DNA from: Rutidosis leptorrhynchoides
Taxonomy: Eukaryota; Streptophyta; Magnoliopsida; Asterales; Asteraceae
Direction: 5' to 3'
Length of the DNA: 64,000 nucleotides
NCBI RefSeq assembly: GCF_046630445.1
Contig: NC_092339.1
Span: 313,161,501-313,225,500 of the forward strand
The notes under the pieces were generated by a model that did no database searches, was not told where the DNA came from, and worked only from the letters and a program-made list of their open reading frames with translations. The first letter of the stretch is position 1. Every line of letters starts with the position of its first letter. Below, in pieces: positions 22,132 to 34,932 of this stretch. The position numbers and the translations under genes were made by a program.

Positions 22132-25100
22132 TGTAGTGACCCGAACTTTTCCATGTTTATATATATTAATTGAGATTGATATTTACATGATTAAATGTTT
22201 CCAACATGTTAAGCAATCAAACTTGTTAAGACTTGATTAATTGAAATATGTTTCATATAGACAATTGACCACCCAAGTTGACCGGTGATTCACGAACGTT
22301 AAAACTTGTAAAAACTATATGATGACATATATATGGATATATATATAGTTAACATGATACTATGATAAGTAAACATATCATTAAGTATATTAACAATGAA
22401 CTACATATGTAAAAACAAGACTACTAACTTAATGATTTTTAAACGAGACATATATGTAACGATTATCGTTGTAAAGACATTTAATGTATATATATCATAT
22501 TAAGAGATATTCATACATGATAATATCATGATAATATAATAATTTAAAATCTCATTTGATATTATAAACATTGGGTTAACAACATTTAACAAGATCGTTA
22601 ACCTAAAGGTTTCAAAACAACACTAACATGTAACGACTAACGATGACTTAACGACTCAGTTAAAATGTATATACATGTAGTGTTTTAATATGTATTTATA
22701 CACTTTTTAAAGACTTCAATACACTTATCAAAATACTTCTACTTAACAAAAATGCTTACAATTACATCCTCGTTCAGTTTCATCAACAATTCTACTCGTA
22801 TGCACCCGTATTCGTACTCGTACAATACACAGCTTTTAGATGTATGTACTATTGGTATATACACTCCAATGATCAGCTCTTAGCAGCCCATGTGAGTCAC
22901 CTAACACATGTGGGAACCATCATTTGGCAACTAGCATGAAATATCTCATAAAATTACAAAAATATGAGTAATCATTCATGACTTATTTACATGAAAACAA
23001 AATTACATATCCTTTATATCTAATCCATACACCAACGACCAAAAACACCTACAAACACTTTCATTCTTCAATTTTCTTCATCTAATTGATCTCTCTCAAG
23101 TTCTATCTTCAAGTTCTAAGTGTTCTTCATAAATTCCAAAAGTTCTAGTTTCATAAAATCAAGAATACTTTCAAGTTTGCTAGCTCACTTCCAATCTTGT
23201 AAGGTGATCATCCAACCTCAAGAAATCTTTGTTTCTTACATTAGGTTATCATTCTAATACAAGGTAATAATCATATTCAAACTTTGGTTCAATTTCTATA
23301 ACTATAACAATCTTATTTCAAGTGATGATCTTACTTGAACTTGTTTTCGTGTCATGATTCTGCTTCAAGAACTTCGAGCCATCCAAGGATCCATTGAAGC
23401 TAGATCCATTTTTATCTTTTCCAGTAGGTTTATCCAAGGAACTTAAGGTAGTAATGATGTTCATAACATCATTCGATTCATACATATAAAGCTATCTTAT
23501 TCGAAGGTTTAAACTTGTAATCACTAGAACATAGTTTAGTTAATTCTAAACTTGTTCGCAAACAAAAGTTAATCCTTCTAACTTGACTTTTAAAATCAAC
23601 TAAACACATGTTCTATATCTATATGATATGCTAACTTAATGATTTAAAACCTGGAAACACGAAAAACACCGTAAAACCGGATTTACGCCGTCGTAGTAAC
23701 ACCGCGGGCTGTTTTGGGTTAGTTAATTAAAAACTATGATAAACTTTGATTTAAAAGTTGTTATTCAGAGAAAATGATTTTTATTATGAACATGAAACTA
23801 TATCCAAAAATTATGGTTAAACTCAAAGTGGAAGTATGTTTTCTAAAATGGTCATCTAGACGTCGTTCTTTCGACTGAAATGACTACCTTTACAAAAATG
23901 ACTTGTAACTTATTTTTCCGACTATAAACCTATACTTTTTCTGTTTAGATTCATAAAATAGAGTTCAATATGAAACCATAGCAATTTGATTCACTCAAAA
24001 CTGATTTAAAATGAAGAAGTTATGGGTAAAACAAGATTGGATAATTTTTCTCATTTTAGCTACGTGAAAATTGGTAACAAATCTATTCCAACCATAACTT
24101 AATCAACTTGTATTGTATATTATGTAATCTTGAGATACCATAGACACGTATACAATGTTTCGACCTATCATGTCGACACATCTATATATATTTCGGAACA
24201 ACCATAGACACTCTATATGTGAATGTTGGAGTTAGCTATACAGGGTTGAGGTTGATTCCAAAATATATATAGTTTGAGTTGTGATCAATACTGAGATACG
24301 TATACACTGGGTCGTGGATTGATTCAAGATAATATTTATCGATTTATTTCTGTACATCTAACTGTGGACAACTAGTTGTAGGTTACTAACGAGGACAGCT
24401 GACTTAATAAACTTAAAACATCAAAATATATTAAAAGTGTTGTAAATATATTTTGAACATACTTTGATATATATGTATATATTATTATAGGTTCGTGAAT
24501 CAACCAGTGGCCAAGTCTTACTTCCCGACGAAGTAAAAATCTGTGAAAGTGAGTTATAGTCCCACTTTTAAAATCTAATATTTTTGGGATGAGAATACAT
24601 GCAGGTTTTATAAATGATTTACAAAATAGACACAAGTACGTGAAACTACATTCTATGGTTGAATTATCGAAATCGAATATGCCCCTTTTTATTAAGTCTG
24701 GTAATCTAAGAATTAGGGAACAGACACCCTAATTGACGCGAATCCTAAAGATAGATCTATTGGGCCTAACAAACCCCATCCAAAGTACCGGATGCTTTAG
24801 TACTTCGAAATTTATATCATATCCGAAGGGTGTCCCGGAATGATGGGGATATTCTTATATATGCATCTTGTTAATGTCGGTTACCAGGTGTTCACCATAT
24901 GAATGATTTTTATCTCTATGTATGGGATGTGTATTGAAATATGAAATCTTGTGGTCTATTGTTACGATTTGATATATATAGGTTAAACCTATAACTCACC
25001 AACATTTTTGTTGACGTTTAAAGCATGTTTATTCTCAGGTGAATATTAAGAGCTTCCGCTGTTGCATACTAAAATAAGGACAAGATTTGGAGTCCATGCT

Positions 25101-25382
25101 TGTATGATATTGTGTAAAAACTGCATTCAAGAAACTGATTTCGATGTAACATATTTGTATTGTAAACCATTATGTAATGGTCGTGTGTAAACAGGATATT
25201 TTAGATTATCATTATTTGATAATCTACGTAAAGCTTTTTAAACCTTTATTTATGAAATAAAGGTTATGGTTTGTTTTAAAAATGAATGCAGTCTTTGAAA
25301 AACGTCTCATATAGAGGTCAAAACCTCGCAACGAAATCAATTAATATGGAACGTTTTTAATCAATAAGAACGGGACATTTCA
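22132..25382 (+). repeat. RT-F 3' LTR
   Basis: A 3251-bp LTR starting TGTAGTGACCCG and ending GACATTTCA, followed by the CACGA duplication. The intron-like segment is at 24549-25038 (490 bp). Confidence 0.95.
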
Positions 25383-25387
25383 CACGA

Positions 25388-25487
25388 ATCTTTCGGAACT
25401 TTGATACGCTACTTCTTATTTAAATACGGTACCATTTTTTTTTACTCCTCAAATTTTGGGACGAAATTTCCATTAACAGGTGGGTAA
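25388..25487 (+). other. RT-E 3' internal end and PPT
   Basis: Sequence of RT-E after the RT-F insertion: TTTTGGGACGAAATTTCC, then TTAACAGGTGGGTAA against the 3' LTR. It has no coding content. Confidence 0.7.
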
Positions 25488-27040
25488 TGTAACGACCCGG
25501 CTTTTTCGACTTGCTTTTGTGCCTTGTGTTTTTGCGAAACTGCGTATTTATGCGTACTGTGTTACTTTATACTCTGGAAACTTTATTTACGTGGTTTACT
25601 TCCATTTATATGTTAAAACGTGCCTTAGAGTACGTAGGATACATAACTTGATCATTGGAAGCCTTTATAACCGTTAGTGTTATTTGACGTTTCGAATAAA
25701 CCGCGAACTTGCGAGCACGTTTAACTTTTGTCATAATCGGAATATTATGACTGCGAAATATTAATTATTATTTTATAATAATAATTACCTGGATTTTTGG
25801 ATGCTTAATTACGCTTAGTAATTTAATTATGCACAATAGTTAGTCTTGTTGGACTTTCTACCTTGTTGGGCTCAAGCCCACCCTACTCTAGCTAGTGACC
25901 CAATTAATTAGTCCTTGTCCATGTCATCAATCCTTGTCAAATTCCTTGCTTATAAATACTAGCCCTTGTCCATGTCATCAATCCTTGTCAAATTCCTTGC
26001 TTATAAATACTAGCCCTTGTCCATGTCATCAATCCTTGTCAAATTCCTTGCTTATAAATACTAGCCATTTACCTCTCATTCAAATCACTTGCTCATTTGG
26101 TTTTCACACACACTTGTTCTTTCTTTCTTTCCTTTCTAGTATTGCTTGTTGACGACCTTTCGGACCGACTTACTACTTGCGTACTTTCATTACCGACTTT
26201 ACCACTTTTATCACTGTGAGTTATAGCATTCCCTTTTTACTTTAACTTATTTTGGGAACTGAGAATACATGCGGATTTTATGTTTTACATACTAGGCACG
26301 AGTACTTAAACTTATATATGTGTGGGTTATACAACGGCATAAACATTCCCTTTAGCTCGGTAACGTTTAATCATCGGTTTTTGAACCGTGAACGCGAATC
26401 TTAGATATGGATCCATAGGGTTTGACATTCCCACTCGGGCTAGTAGCGCTAGCATTTAACGAGTGTTTAATACTTCGTAAACATACACATTTGCCAAGTG
26501 TACCTTCAGGGGGTATAAACGTTAAGTTAGTTACCGAGTGCCCACGGTTGAGCATATACTTAATCATACTGATTTGAATTACTGATTTGAAACGCTTGTT
26601 TGAAGCACTGAAATCTCGTGGCCTACATTACATTACTGAATACAAACAAACTATAGCTCACCAACATTCGTGTTGACTTTTTAAGCATGTATTTCTCAGG
26701 TGTTTAGGCGTTGTTGCTTCTGCTGTTAGCCTTGCTGTTCTAGTCTCGGTGTATAGACTTGCTGTTACAGACTTGCTGTGTTAGACTTCCGCTGCATTAC
26801 TTAGAGATGTCTCAAACATGAAACTTTTACTTTGCATTCCCAACTTATGTTATTTTTAAAACAATAGCTTTGTAATGACCTTAGTATCATGTACTCATGT
26901 TAATGTTTCCTATTCATCTTTTGTAAAACATTATCGGTTCATGAATGCAAAACTGGTTTTCAAACAGCATATAGTGTTTGACCTTGTAATGATCCTGTTG
27001 TTGATGTACCGTACACGATGATTTTGTATGGGGCGTCACA
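25488..27040 (+). repeat. RT-E 3' LTR
   Basis: A 1553-bp LTR with three 51-bp TATA-bearing units at 25911-26063 and the intron-like segment at 26216-26699 (484 bp). It is followed by the TCTCG duplication. Confidence 0.93.
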
Positions 27041-29918
27041 TCTCGATCCATCGACGTTGTCTCATATTTAGTTGCTTCTGATCAAAGATGTGCTGGAGAC
27101 TCTTGTGATTGGTGAAGATAGTGTTCTTAGTTCCATACAAATAGTGTCTCCACAATTTAAGCGCAAAGACAACGGCTCCAAGTTCAAGATCATGTGTAGT
27201 GTAGTTCCGCTCGTGAATCTTCAATTGGCGGGAGGCATAGGCAATAACCTTTGATCGTTGCATCAGTACACAACCAAAACCACTCTTCGATGCATCACAA
27301 TAAACAACAAAGTCGTCACTGCCTTCAGGAAGTGATAGGATAGGTGCGGTGGTTAACTTCTTCTTCAAAGTTTGAAATGCTGATTCGTGTGCGGGTTCCC
27401 AAATGAACTTCTTGCCCTTGTGAGTCAGTGCGGTCAAAGGACGCGCAATCAGAGAAAATCCTTCGATGAATCTTCGGTAATAACCGGTGAGACCTAGGAA
27501 TTGGCGAATATGCGTCGGAGTAGTGGGGGTCTCCCACTTGCTGATGGCTTCAATCTTGGCGGGATCAACTTTGATACCCTGGTCGCTTACAACATGACCC
27601 AAAAATTGTACTTCCTTCAACCAAAATTCACACTTGGAGAATTTGGCGTAAAGTTGCTCTTGTCTTAAGAGTTCAAGCACTAATCGGAGGTGTTGCTCAT
27701 GTTCTTCTTCGCTCTTAGAGTAGATAAGGATATCATCTATGAAGACGATAACAAACTTGTCCAAGTAAGGCTTGCAGACACGATTCATGAGGTCCATGAA
27801 CACGGCAGGTGCATTTGTCAAACCGAATGGCATCACGAGAAACTCATAATGACCATAACGGGTCCTGGATGCAGTTTTCATCACGTCACTTTCCTTCACC
27901 CTCAGCTGGTGATATCCGGATCGCAAATCGATCTTTGAATAAACGCTCGATCCTTGTAGTTGATCAAAAAGATCGTCAATTCGTGGAAGAGGATACCGAT
28001 TCTTAATTGTCAATTTGTTGAGTTCGCGGTAGTCGATACACATACGGAAGGATCCATCCTTCTTCTTCACAAACAGAACAGGTGCGCCCCAAGGCGAGAA
28101 ACTTGGTTGGATAAATCCTCGGTCTAACAGCTCTTGTAGTTGACTCTGTATTTCTTGCATCTCGGAAGGTGCGAGTCTATAAGGTGCGCGAGCTACAGGT
28201 GCAGCTCCTGGCACTAAGTCGATCTGAAATTCTACGGCTCGTTGTGGTGGTAATCCAGGCAGTTCTTCCGGGAAGACATCGGAAAACTCATTCACGATTC
28301 GGACATCGTTCACATTCTTCACCTCGGTTTCGACGGTTTTCACATGCGCTAGGACAGCAAGGCGTCCTTTCTTCATTATCTTTTGCGCTTTTAAGCAACT
28401 AATGAGGTTTAGTTGCGAGGTACATCTTTCTCCATAAATGATTAGTGGCGCACCGTCTCCTTGGGGTATACGAAGAGCTTTGTCTCCACAAATAATCTCG
28501 GCTCTTATCTTAGTCAACCAATCCATGCCAACAATAACGTCAAAACTTCCCAACTTAATGGGAATCAGGTCTATCTCATAATCTACACTGGCTATGTTGA
28601 TAATAGCCCCTCGGCCAATTTGGTCCACTTTTTCAAGCTTACCGTTGGCTACCTCGACAAGCATACCTTCTTCTAAAGGAACTAACGACCAATCTAACTC
28701 ATTGCAAAAATCTCTACATACATAGCTTCTATCGGTACCAGTATCAAAAAGGACGGAAGCTAAAAGATTGTTGATTTTGAATATACCTGTCACCAAGTCG
28801 GGGTTGTCGCGTACGTCCCTTGCATTAACATTAAAAGCTCTAGCACGCGGTGGTCCGCCATCCTTTCGTTTGTTCGGGCACTCGTTTCTGAAATGGCCCG
28901 TCTGTCCACATTCGTAACACTTTTTCGCCCCGTTAGTGTTTGGCCTCCCTGTCATCGTGGTAGTCTTGCAGTCTCTACCGATGTGCCCGCTCTTCTTGCA
29001 CTTCTCACAAACAGCATTACAATACCCGGTGTGGTGCTTGTAGCACCTCTTGCATTGTGGTAGCGTGCCCTTGTAGTTCGGGTTGGATTTGTTGTTGTTG
29101 GGGTTGGGGTTGTTGTTGTTTTGCCTCAACCCTTCATGTCGCTTCGCCGGGTTTTGATCATAGTTTCTACCCCTGTTGTTGTTATTGTTGTGGTTGTTGT
29201 CCCATTTCCTCTTCTCGCTACTACCAGTTTCAAACTTAGCCTTCTCCGGCTCGTCAAGGATGATTTGATTCAATAGAGTATGCGCCATGCGCATTGCTTC
29301 GGGAACACTCAGTGGCTTGGATGAGGTAACATTACCCTTGATGGACTTAGGAAGTCCCGAGAAGTATTTCTCCAAGTGCTTAAATTCGGGGGTGACCATG
29401 GTCGGACACATAAGAGCCAACTCCAAAAACCTACGATTGTAACTGTTAAGGTCGTTCCCTACGGCCTTCAATTGTATGAATTCAATTTCCATCTTTTGAA
29501 TTTCGGTCCTCGGACAGTATTCCTCAATCATAGCACATTTAAACTCTTCCCAAGGCGTAGCATACGCCTCATCAATTCCTTGCACTTGGGCCATGGTATT
29601 CCACCATGTAAGCGCGCCATCAGACAGCGTGCAAGATGCAAATTTCGTTTTGTTAGCCTCCGAACAATTGCTAACTCTGAATACAGACTCAAGTTTTTCA
29701 AACCATCTAGTGAGACCAACCGGTCCCTCGGTTCCACTGAAGTTATGCGGTTTGCAGCTCTGGAATTCCTTGTAAGTACACCCATTTCGAACGGGTGGAA
29801 TAATCGGTGGTGGTAGCGGTGGAGCTTGGAGGTTTCTTTCTGCTAGGGCTGCAGCGACCCGTTCGTTGATCATGTCCTCAATCTGGGCTGCGGTAGGTGT
29901 AGTTCTTCCGTTGGCCAT
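27041..29918 (-). pseudogene. RT-D gag-pol, N-terminal part up to RNase H
   Basis: An open frame from [12 protein letters not shown] at 29918, interrupted by RT-E inside RNase H (after RRWIEM). Gag covers residues about 45-230, then an Asn-rich linker. Zinc knuckles are [14 protein letters not shown] and [14 protein letters not shown]. The protease has [11 protein letters not shown], reverse transcriptase [10 protein letters not shown], and RNase [11 protein letters not shown] plus DLELGAVVF. The third RNase H carboxylate is altered: IFTNHKSL where RT-F has IYTDHKSL. An acceptor-like TTTTGTTTAG ends 7 nt before the start codon. Apart from the insertion and that change the frame is intact, so it was coding until recently. 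Confidence 0.92.
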
Positions 29919-30214
29919 GGTATTCTAAACAAAAGTTTTGACTTAAGTCAAAATCCAGCATTCAATATAGTAATAATATAGTATATAGCAACCAACATGG
30001 AATCAAAACATCTCATGTTATTAAATAACGCATCTAGGTACAAATACCACAGAATCATCGTACAGTAATGTAAATAGAACATCGTGCAAGAATTAAATAA
30101 CGCAAAGTTCCATTAATAATAATAAGTTTCATACATCCGAATAAGTTCGTACAATACATGAGTAATACAATAAACTACAACTAGATTACATAACGAAATC
30201 TAAATACAAAAGTC
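29919..30214 (-). other. RT-D spacer between accessory ORF and gag
   Basis: AT-rich spacer without ORF. I see no copy of the conserved hairpin found in RT-C, RT-E, RT-G and RT-H. Confidence 0.5.
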
Positions 30215-31171
30215 CTACGGTGAAGGTGGGTGTAGGATATCTAAAACCTGAGCCAACTGCTCCTCGAGCTTTGTAACCCGATCTCGAAGAATCTCCACCT
30301 CCCTTGTCAATTCCTCGACTGTGGGAGATGGTGGGGCAGGCGGCGCTGGTGGTGCAGGTGGGGCCGGTGGTGCGAGTGGTGCAGGTGGTGCCGGTGGTGT
30401 CGGTGGTGTTGGTGGTGCTGAAGTAGATGGTCCAGCTCCGGATGTAGACGGTACGTCCCTAGATGGGAATGGTCCGTATCTAAATCTAGGCGGTACGGTT
30501 CCAGGAATAGTCAATACGTAACGGGGAACCTTACGTATCTGTGGGTCTGTAGGGTACGACACAAGCCGCTTACGGGCAGTAACCCTCCCACGCCGACCAA
30601 AAGCGTCAGTGAAAGCACGACCTCCATTCACCCCTGGAATAACGGTGCCATCTGGGCGGTACCGCTTCTTCGGTGGGGTGGAGGGTGCCTGAATAAGTAC
30701 GTCAGCGGGATCCTCATCATCACTGGAGTCATCTGATGATGAAGAATCGGCGGATGATGAGTCATCCGAATCGTGTGGTGGTGACACTGGTGGCTGAGCT
30801 GGTAATCCGAAGCGTCCGAAGGCGGCCAACATCTGTCTGTGTCTGCCTGGCGGAATCACGAATAAACGTCCGTCGGGAGTGCGTCGGCAAGGCGTGCGCA
30901 TGTAGTTACGAAACGGCCCTTCCCCGAACTCCGCGGGGATCTCAATACCAAAAATGCGGGGCTGTGACCTCGAGGGTCCGGGAGCAGACACTGGGGCAGG
31001 TGCACTAGTACCAGCTCCGGAAGTAGAAGCACCGGGATCACTAGTGGGTGTCGGGGCCAGTGTATCGGCAGTAGCAGCAGCAGGTGGTGTGGTGGAGTCT
31101 GAGTCTGAACTGCCCAAAATGCTAGCAGGTGGTACATCCGACATCTGAACAAGGAAAAATAAATTTTCCAT
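30215..31171 (-). CDS. RT-D accessory ORF, Pro/Ser-rich coiled-coil protein
   Basis: 318 aa from the first ATG, or 309 aa from MSDVPPAS at 31144, which I prefer because a strong acceptor (TTTTTCCTTGTTCAG) abuts that ATG. The N-terminus is rich in Ser, Thr, Ala and Pro. An acidic Ser-Asp run follows (DSDDSSSADSSSSDDSSDDE), then a basic central part (KKRYRPDGTVIP, GRRGRVTARKRL), then a proline-alanine repeat (PPAPPAPLAPPAPPAPPAPP). The C-terminus is a heptad coiled coil (VEELTREVEILRDRVTKLEE). I recognise no domain. It sits in the same slot as the F-box ORF of RT-F and has the acidic/coiled-coil plan of the RT-C protein without clear sequence identity. Confidence 0.75.
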   Translation of the reverse strand: MENLFFLVQMSDVPPASILGSSDSDSTTPPAAATADTLAPTPTSDPGASTSGAGTSAPAPVSAPGPSRSQPRIFGIEIPAEFGEGPFRNYMRTPCRRTPDGRLFVIPPGRHRQMLAAFGRFGLPAQPPVSPPHDSDDSSSADSSSSDDSSDDEDPADVLIQAPSTPPKKRYRPDGTVIPGVNGGRAFTDAFGRRGRVTARKRLVSYPTDPQIRKVPRYVLTIPGTVPPRFRYGPFPSRDVPSTSGAGPSTSAPPTPPTPPAPPAPLAPPAPPAPPAPPAPPSPTVEELTREVEILRDRVTKLEEQLAQVLDILHPPSP

Positions 31172-31464
31172 GTCAGTAAGTCATAAGCAAGCACGTATTA
31201 GGCCAACAGTTTAAATCATGTATAACAATAAGTAGCATGGCAATAATAACGAATCGTACAGAAGTAGCATGCAATTGAAAGCAAGTAATAGCATGCAGTA
31301 GTGAAATCATATAGTAGCATACGGCATATAGCAGTAAAAGTAAGCAGCAGCATGCAGTAAGTTCAGCGGAAATAAGTAAACTAGCAAGTTGTAGATTAGT
31401 CCTATTAGTGAATCCTACTCGGGTCGGTCTTAGACTCACTAATGCAACCTAATTCCCTACAACC
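31172..31464 (-). other. RT-D 5' untranslated leader
   Basis: It holds GCATTAGTGAGTC next to the primer site and an inverted copy (GATTCACTAAT in element sense), able to pair. A loose GCATGCAGTA repeat follows, shared in reverse with RT-E. Confidence 0.5.
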
Positions 31465-31478
31465 TGGCTCTGATACCA
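31465..31478 (-). promoter_or_regulatory. RT-D primer binding site
   Basis: On the minus strand TGGTATCAGAGCC, a full match to the usual initiator-Met site, 2 nt from the LTR end. Confidence 0.88.
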
Positions 31479-31480
31479 AA

Positions 31481-34400
31481 TGTGACGCCCCGTACCAAAT
31501 CATCATGTACGGACCATCAACAATAGGATCATTACAAGGTTAAGTACTATATGCGTTTTCAAAAAGAGTTTGCATTCATAATTAAAAGTGACGTCAAACC
31601 AACATCGAAAGTTTTACAATCCAAAAGTATGCTTCACTAAGTAGAAGCAATAAATAAGTGTATGTGACCACAAAGGTCGTTACAAGTCATAATTCAAAAG
31701 TACAAATGTTTGAATGCAAAGTAAAGTAGTTCATGCGTTGACAACTCTAAGCAGCGGGTGTCTACAGCACAAACTAGTACACGGCGGAAGCAACCTCAAG
31801 CACCTGAGAAATACATGCTTAAAAATGTCAACACAAAGGTTGGTGAGCTATAGTTTAAGTATAACAGTAATGTAAGTAGGCCACGAGATTTCAGTGCTAC
31901 AACGAGCGTTTCGAAAGTATGTAAAAGTATATGCTAACCGTGGGCACTTGGTAACTAACTTAACGTTTATACCCCCCTGAAAGTACACTTGGCAAGTGCG
32001 TATGTCTATGAAGTATTAAACACTCGTTAAATGCTAGCGCTACTAGCCCGAGTGGGGATGTCAAACCCTATGGATCCATATCTAAGATTCGCGTTCACGG
32101 TTCAAAAACCAATGATTAAACGTTACCGAGCTAAAGGGAATGTTTATGCCGTTGTATAACCCACACATATATAAGTTTAAGTACTCGTGCCTAGTATGTA
32201 AAACATAAAATCCGCATGTATTCTCAGTTCCCAAAATGAGTTAAAGTAAAAAGGGAATGCTATAACTCACAATGATAATGTAGTCGTAAAGTCGGTTCGG
32301 AAAAGGTGTGCAATTAATCGGTCCGAAGGTCCTCAACCTAAGGAAAATAGTACTAAGTTAGTAAATCATCTTAATAGGTTTAAAAGTATGTAATTAAGGT
32401 CTTAAGGGTCATCATCATTCATCATTAAACAAAAGGCGTAAAGTAGGTTTCGTTTATGAAAGTAGTTTAAAACAAAGTCTGACTTCAGTCAGTCACCACA
32501 GCCTCTACCCTTACTGAATTAAGGTGAGACTAGTGGCCATGGATCCGCCTATGAGTCCCTTAAGTGTGGTAAAAATTCCAGAAGCAGAATCGTCTTCGTT
32601 TAACCATGGTGACGGTTTAAGTGCGAGTAGGTCAGAAATTTCTGCACAACGTTAAAGGACATAATGACGATCGGAGGGCCATAAATCCTAAACAGTAACT
32701 CGGATTAAGACGAGTCCTATATGAAAAGTTATCTACACGAAATGAGATATCTGAAAATCAAGGTTACAGTAGCCCAGGTGCATGGTCTGTTACAGAAACC
32801 AGAAGAACAGAAACTATAAACAGAAAGCAGAAAAATAAATGGACATAGTGACGCTCGGAGGGCCATAGATTCTAAACCGTAACTCGGATTAAGGCGAGTC
32901 TTATATGAAAAGTTATCTACTCGAAAAGATCTATTTTAAAATCACAATCAAAACAGCCCAGGTCTACTGGTCTGATACAGAGACAGTAGGTCAGTAGGGC
33001 TTGGACAGAAACAGTAAGATAATGGGTTCCGGTGCTCGATGCTTATCACGGTTCTCATCCTTGATGCATATAGCTTCAAGTGTACAACTCATTGATGTGT
33101 TTGCATCATCTTGACCAAGATTTGACCATCATAACCCAAGTACAAGTCTAATACATGAAGCACAACTCACTTAAGAGTTGTATGAAGTTTGATGCACCAA
33201 AGTTACATCAAGGTCTTAGGTTTGACACTTTCATGAACTATAAGACTAATAATAAGTTACAAACTTGAAAATGAACTTATGAAATCAAGATCTTAAAATG
33301 TAGAACATAGTTCTTAGTTAGATCTTGAAGATCCAAGACTCAAAAGTCTAGATCTACCATGAGTGTACCAAGTTATAATTAAAAGTTTCATTTACATGTT
33401 CTTGAACTCTTAAAGTTAACTTTAAGTTCAAGATTAATGAGATCAAAGTTAACTAGTAACATTTGACCAAATACAACCAACAAAATGAAATTAAAAGTGC
33501 AAGTAAAAGAAGTAACAAACTAATTTAAACAAGTAATTAGTTCATTGTTGTTCATACTTTAAAGATTCAAACCAAAGTTTGATCTTTAGAAAGTAAACTT
33601 TGAAGTTTACTTCATGAGCTTCAAGTATGTCTTTAATCAACACAAGAACTTTATAATCTTTGAACAAGTATTAAGTAAAGATCATAAACTAGAGAGTTTA
33701 TGTCTTGTATGTTCTTGAAGATTCAAGATAAAAGAAGAATTAAACTAAGAAGTTTGATTCTTGTAAACTAGTAAGTAAATAATAACAAGTAACAAAGTAA
33801 CAACAACTAATCACTACAATAATTAACAACAAAGAACAAAGATGATGATGATTTAAGGGTGCAAAGTGGCGGTTTTAATCAAGAAAGAAGAAGGAGAAGT
33901 TGTTCATAATACTTACAAGTAAAGAGAGAAAAAAAGAGAGAAAGTATTGCAAGTAGTGTGTGTTTGTTTGAATGAGAGAAATGAGAAATGAAGTAATGAG
34001 CAAAAGTGAACCAAAACACTCCATAAGGAGCATCTTGGCCGACGGTTTGGAGCTTGGGAGGGAGGAGGGATTTGTTTGTTGGTCTCTTACATGAAAAGCT
34101 TACAAAAGGTGGTTAATGAATGGGGTCTCATGGGGATAACAAGCTAACTAGATTCTTAATGGTTCAAACTAACTAGTTACTCTCTAAGTAATACTTACAC
34201 TTTGAAAGAGTGGGCTAACTAAGTCCACTTAAATGGTAGGGTGGGCTCATAAGCCCAAGTCATGAGTCCATTACACTAATTCAAAGCCCAAGTTCAATAA
34301 TTCAGAAGTTAAACCAATTAAAGCCCAAGTAACTAACTATTAGTCTTAGTTACTTAAAATGATTAATAAAACTTAATCATGAATGCAAATAATATCTAGA

Positions 34401-34568
34401 AATATTATTCGTGAAGTTTCGTGTGTCACAAAGACGTTTCGGGCTCTTAAAAGTCAAGTACGGGCAATCAAGGCAACATGTAAATGTAATAACATATATT
34501 CGTATAATCACACATATTAATAATAATAATTATTAATAAATAACGTTGGAAAAACCAGGGTTGTTACA
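31481..34568 (-). repeat. RT-D 5' LTR
   Basis: A 3088-bp LTR, minus-strand TGTAACAACCCTGG to GGGGCGTCACA. The part nearest the primer site resembles the RT-E LTR, for example the block around CTAGCGCTACTAGCCCGAGT. The intron-like segment is at 31804-32270 (467 bp, ATT/GTGAGTTATAG to TTTCTCAG/GTG). No clear TATA box was found. Confidence 0.9.
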
Positions 34569-34790
34569 GCCGGTAAGTGCTTCAGGTTCTTCATCAAGAG
34601 GGCAACGTGGTTGATGGAAAGGATCACCTTCTTCTTGTCTCCAATGATTGAGGAGGCTACGAACCCATCCCCAATTCATCCAGAATAGGTGATGACTGAT
34701 TGGTTGATCTATTCTGATCACACTGCTTTCGGAGCTTGAATGGGATTCCATTTCGGAATCTGAGTGACTTGAATTGATGACGAATTCCAT
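34569..34790 (-). pseudogene. RT-B accessory ORF, cut by RT-D
   Basis: The first 74 codons are homologous to the RT-C protein (SHHLFWMNWGWVRSLLNHW). RT-D is inserted after PEALTG, so the frame runs into its LTR and stops. The target site is GCCGG at 34569-34573. Confidence 0.8.
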
Positions 34791-34868
34791 TTCGTACGAT
34801 TGGATAAAGGATTTTTTTTCTTTCGATATGAAATGATTTTGGCTAACGGATGGTATTCTAATTACATA

Positions 34869-34932
<64 letters not shown>

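Larger units (their letters stand above)
12302..25382 (+). mobile_element. RT-F: complete Ty3/Gypsy chromovirus with F-box ORF
   Basis: The element is 13,081 bp with the duplication CACGA at 12297-12301 and 25383-25387. The order is LTR, primer site, acidic ORF, F-box ORF, gag-pol, PPT, LTR. The LTRs are 3231 and 3251 bp. By eye they differ at about two dozen bases plus a 22-bp and a 2-bp indel, so the insertion is recent. Every standard domain is present and in frame. The pol type and long LTRs fit the Tekay/Del chromovirus clade (inference from motifs, no tree made). Confidence 0.95.
5546..27040 (+). mobile_element. RT-E: decayed Ty3/Gypsy element inside RT-D
   Basis: The element runs from TGTAACGACCCGG at 5546 to GTCACA at 27040. 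The 5-bp duplication TCTCG is present at 5541-5545 and 27041-27045. Without the RT-F insert (13,081 bp plus 5 bp) it is about 8.4 kb. Its LTRs share the downstream half with RT-D. The internal part holds only degenerate protease, integrase and pol-tail remnants, so it is dead or non-autonomous. Confidence 0.92.
4813..34568 (-). mobile_element. RT-D: Ty3/Gypsy chromovirus, split by RT-E
   Basis: The minus-strand order is 5' LTR (31481-34568), primer site, 318-aa accessory ORF (30215-31171), gag-pol (29918 down to 27041), then after the RT-E insertion the rest of gag-pol (5545 down to about 4877). The pol frame rejoins exactly when RT-E and one TCTCG duplication are removed. The 3' end, with the rest of integrase and the 3' LTR, is missing at or beyond 4876. 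RT-D itself lies inside the accessory ORF of RT-B. Confidence 0.85.

Noticed and set aside
12302..25382. RT-F as an envelope-bearing (Athila-like) element
   Set aside because: There is no ORF between pol and the 3' LTR; the extra ORFs lie before gag.
30321..30521. Gly/Ala-rich ORF on plus
   Set aside because: Antisense of the Pro/Ala repeat in the RT-D accessory ORF.
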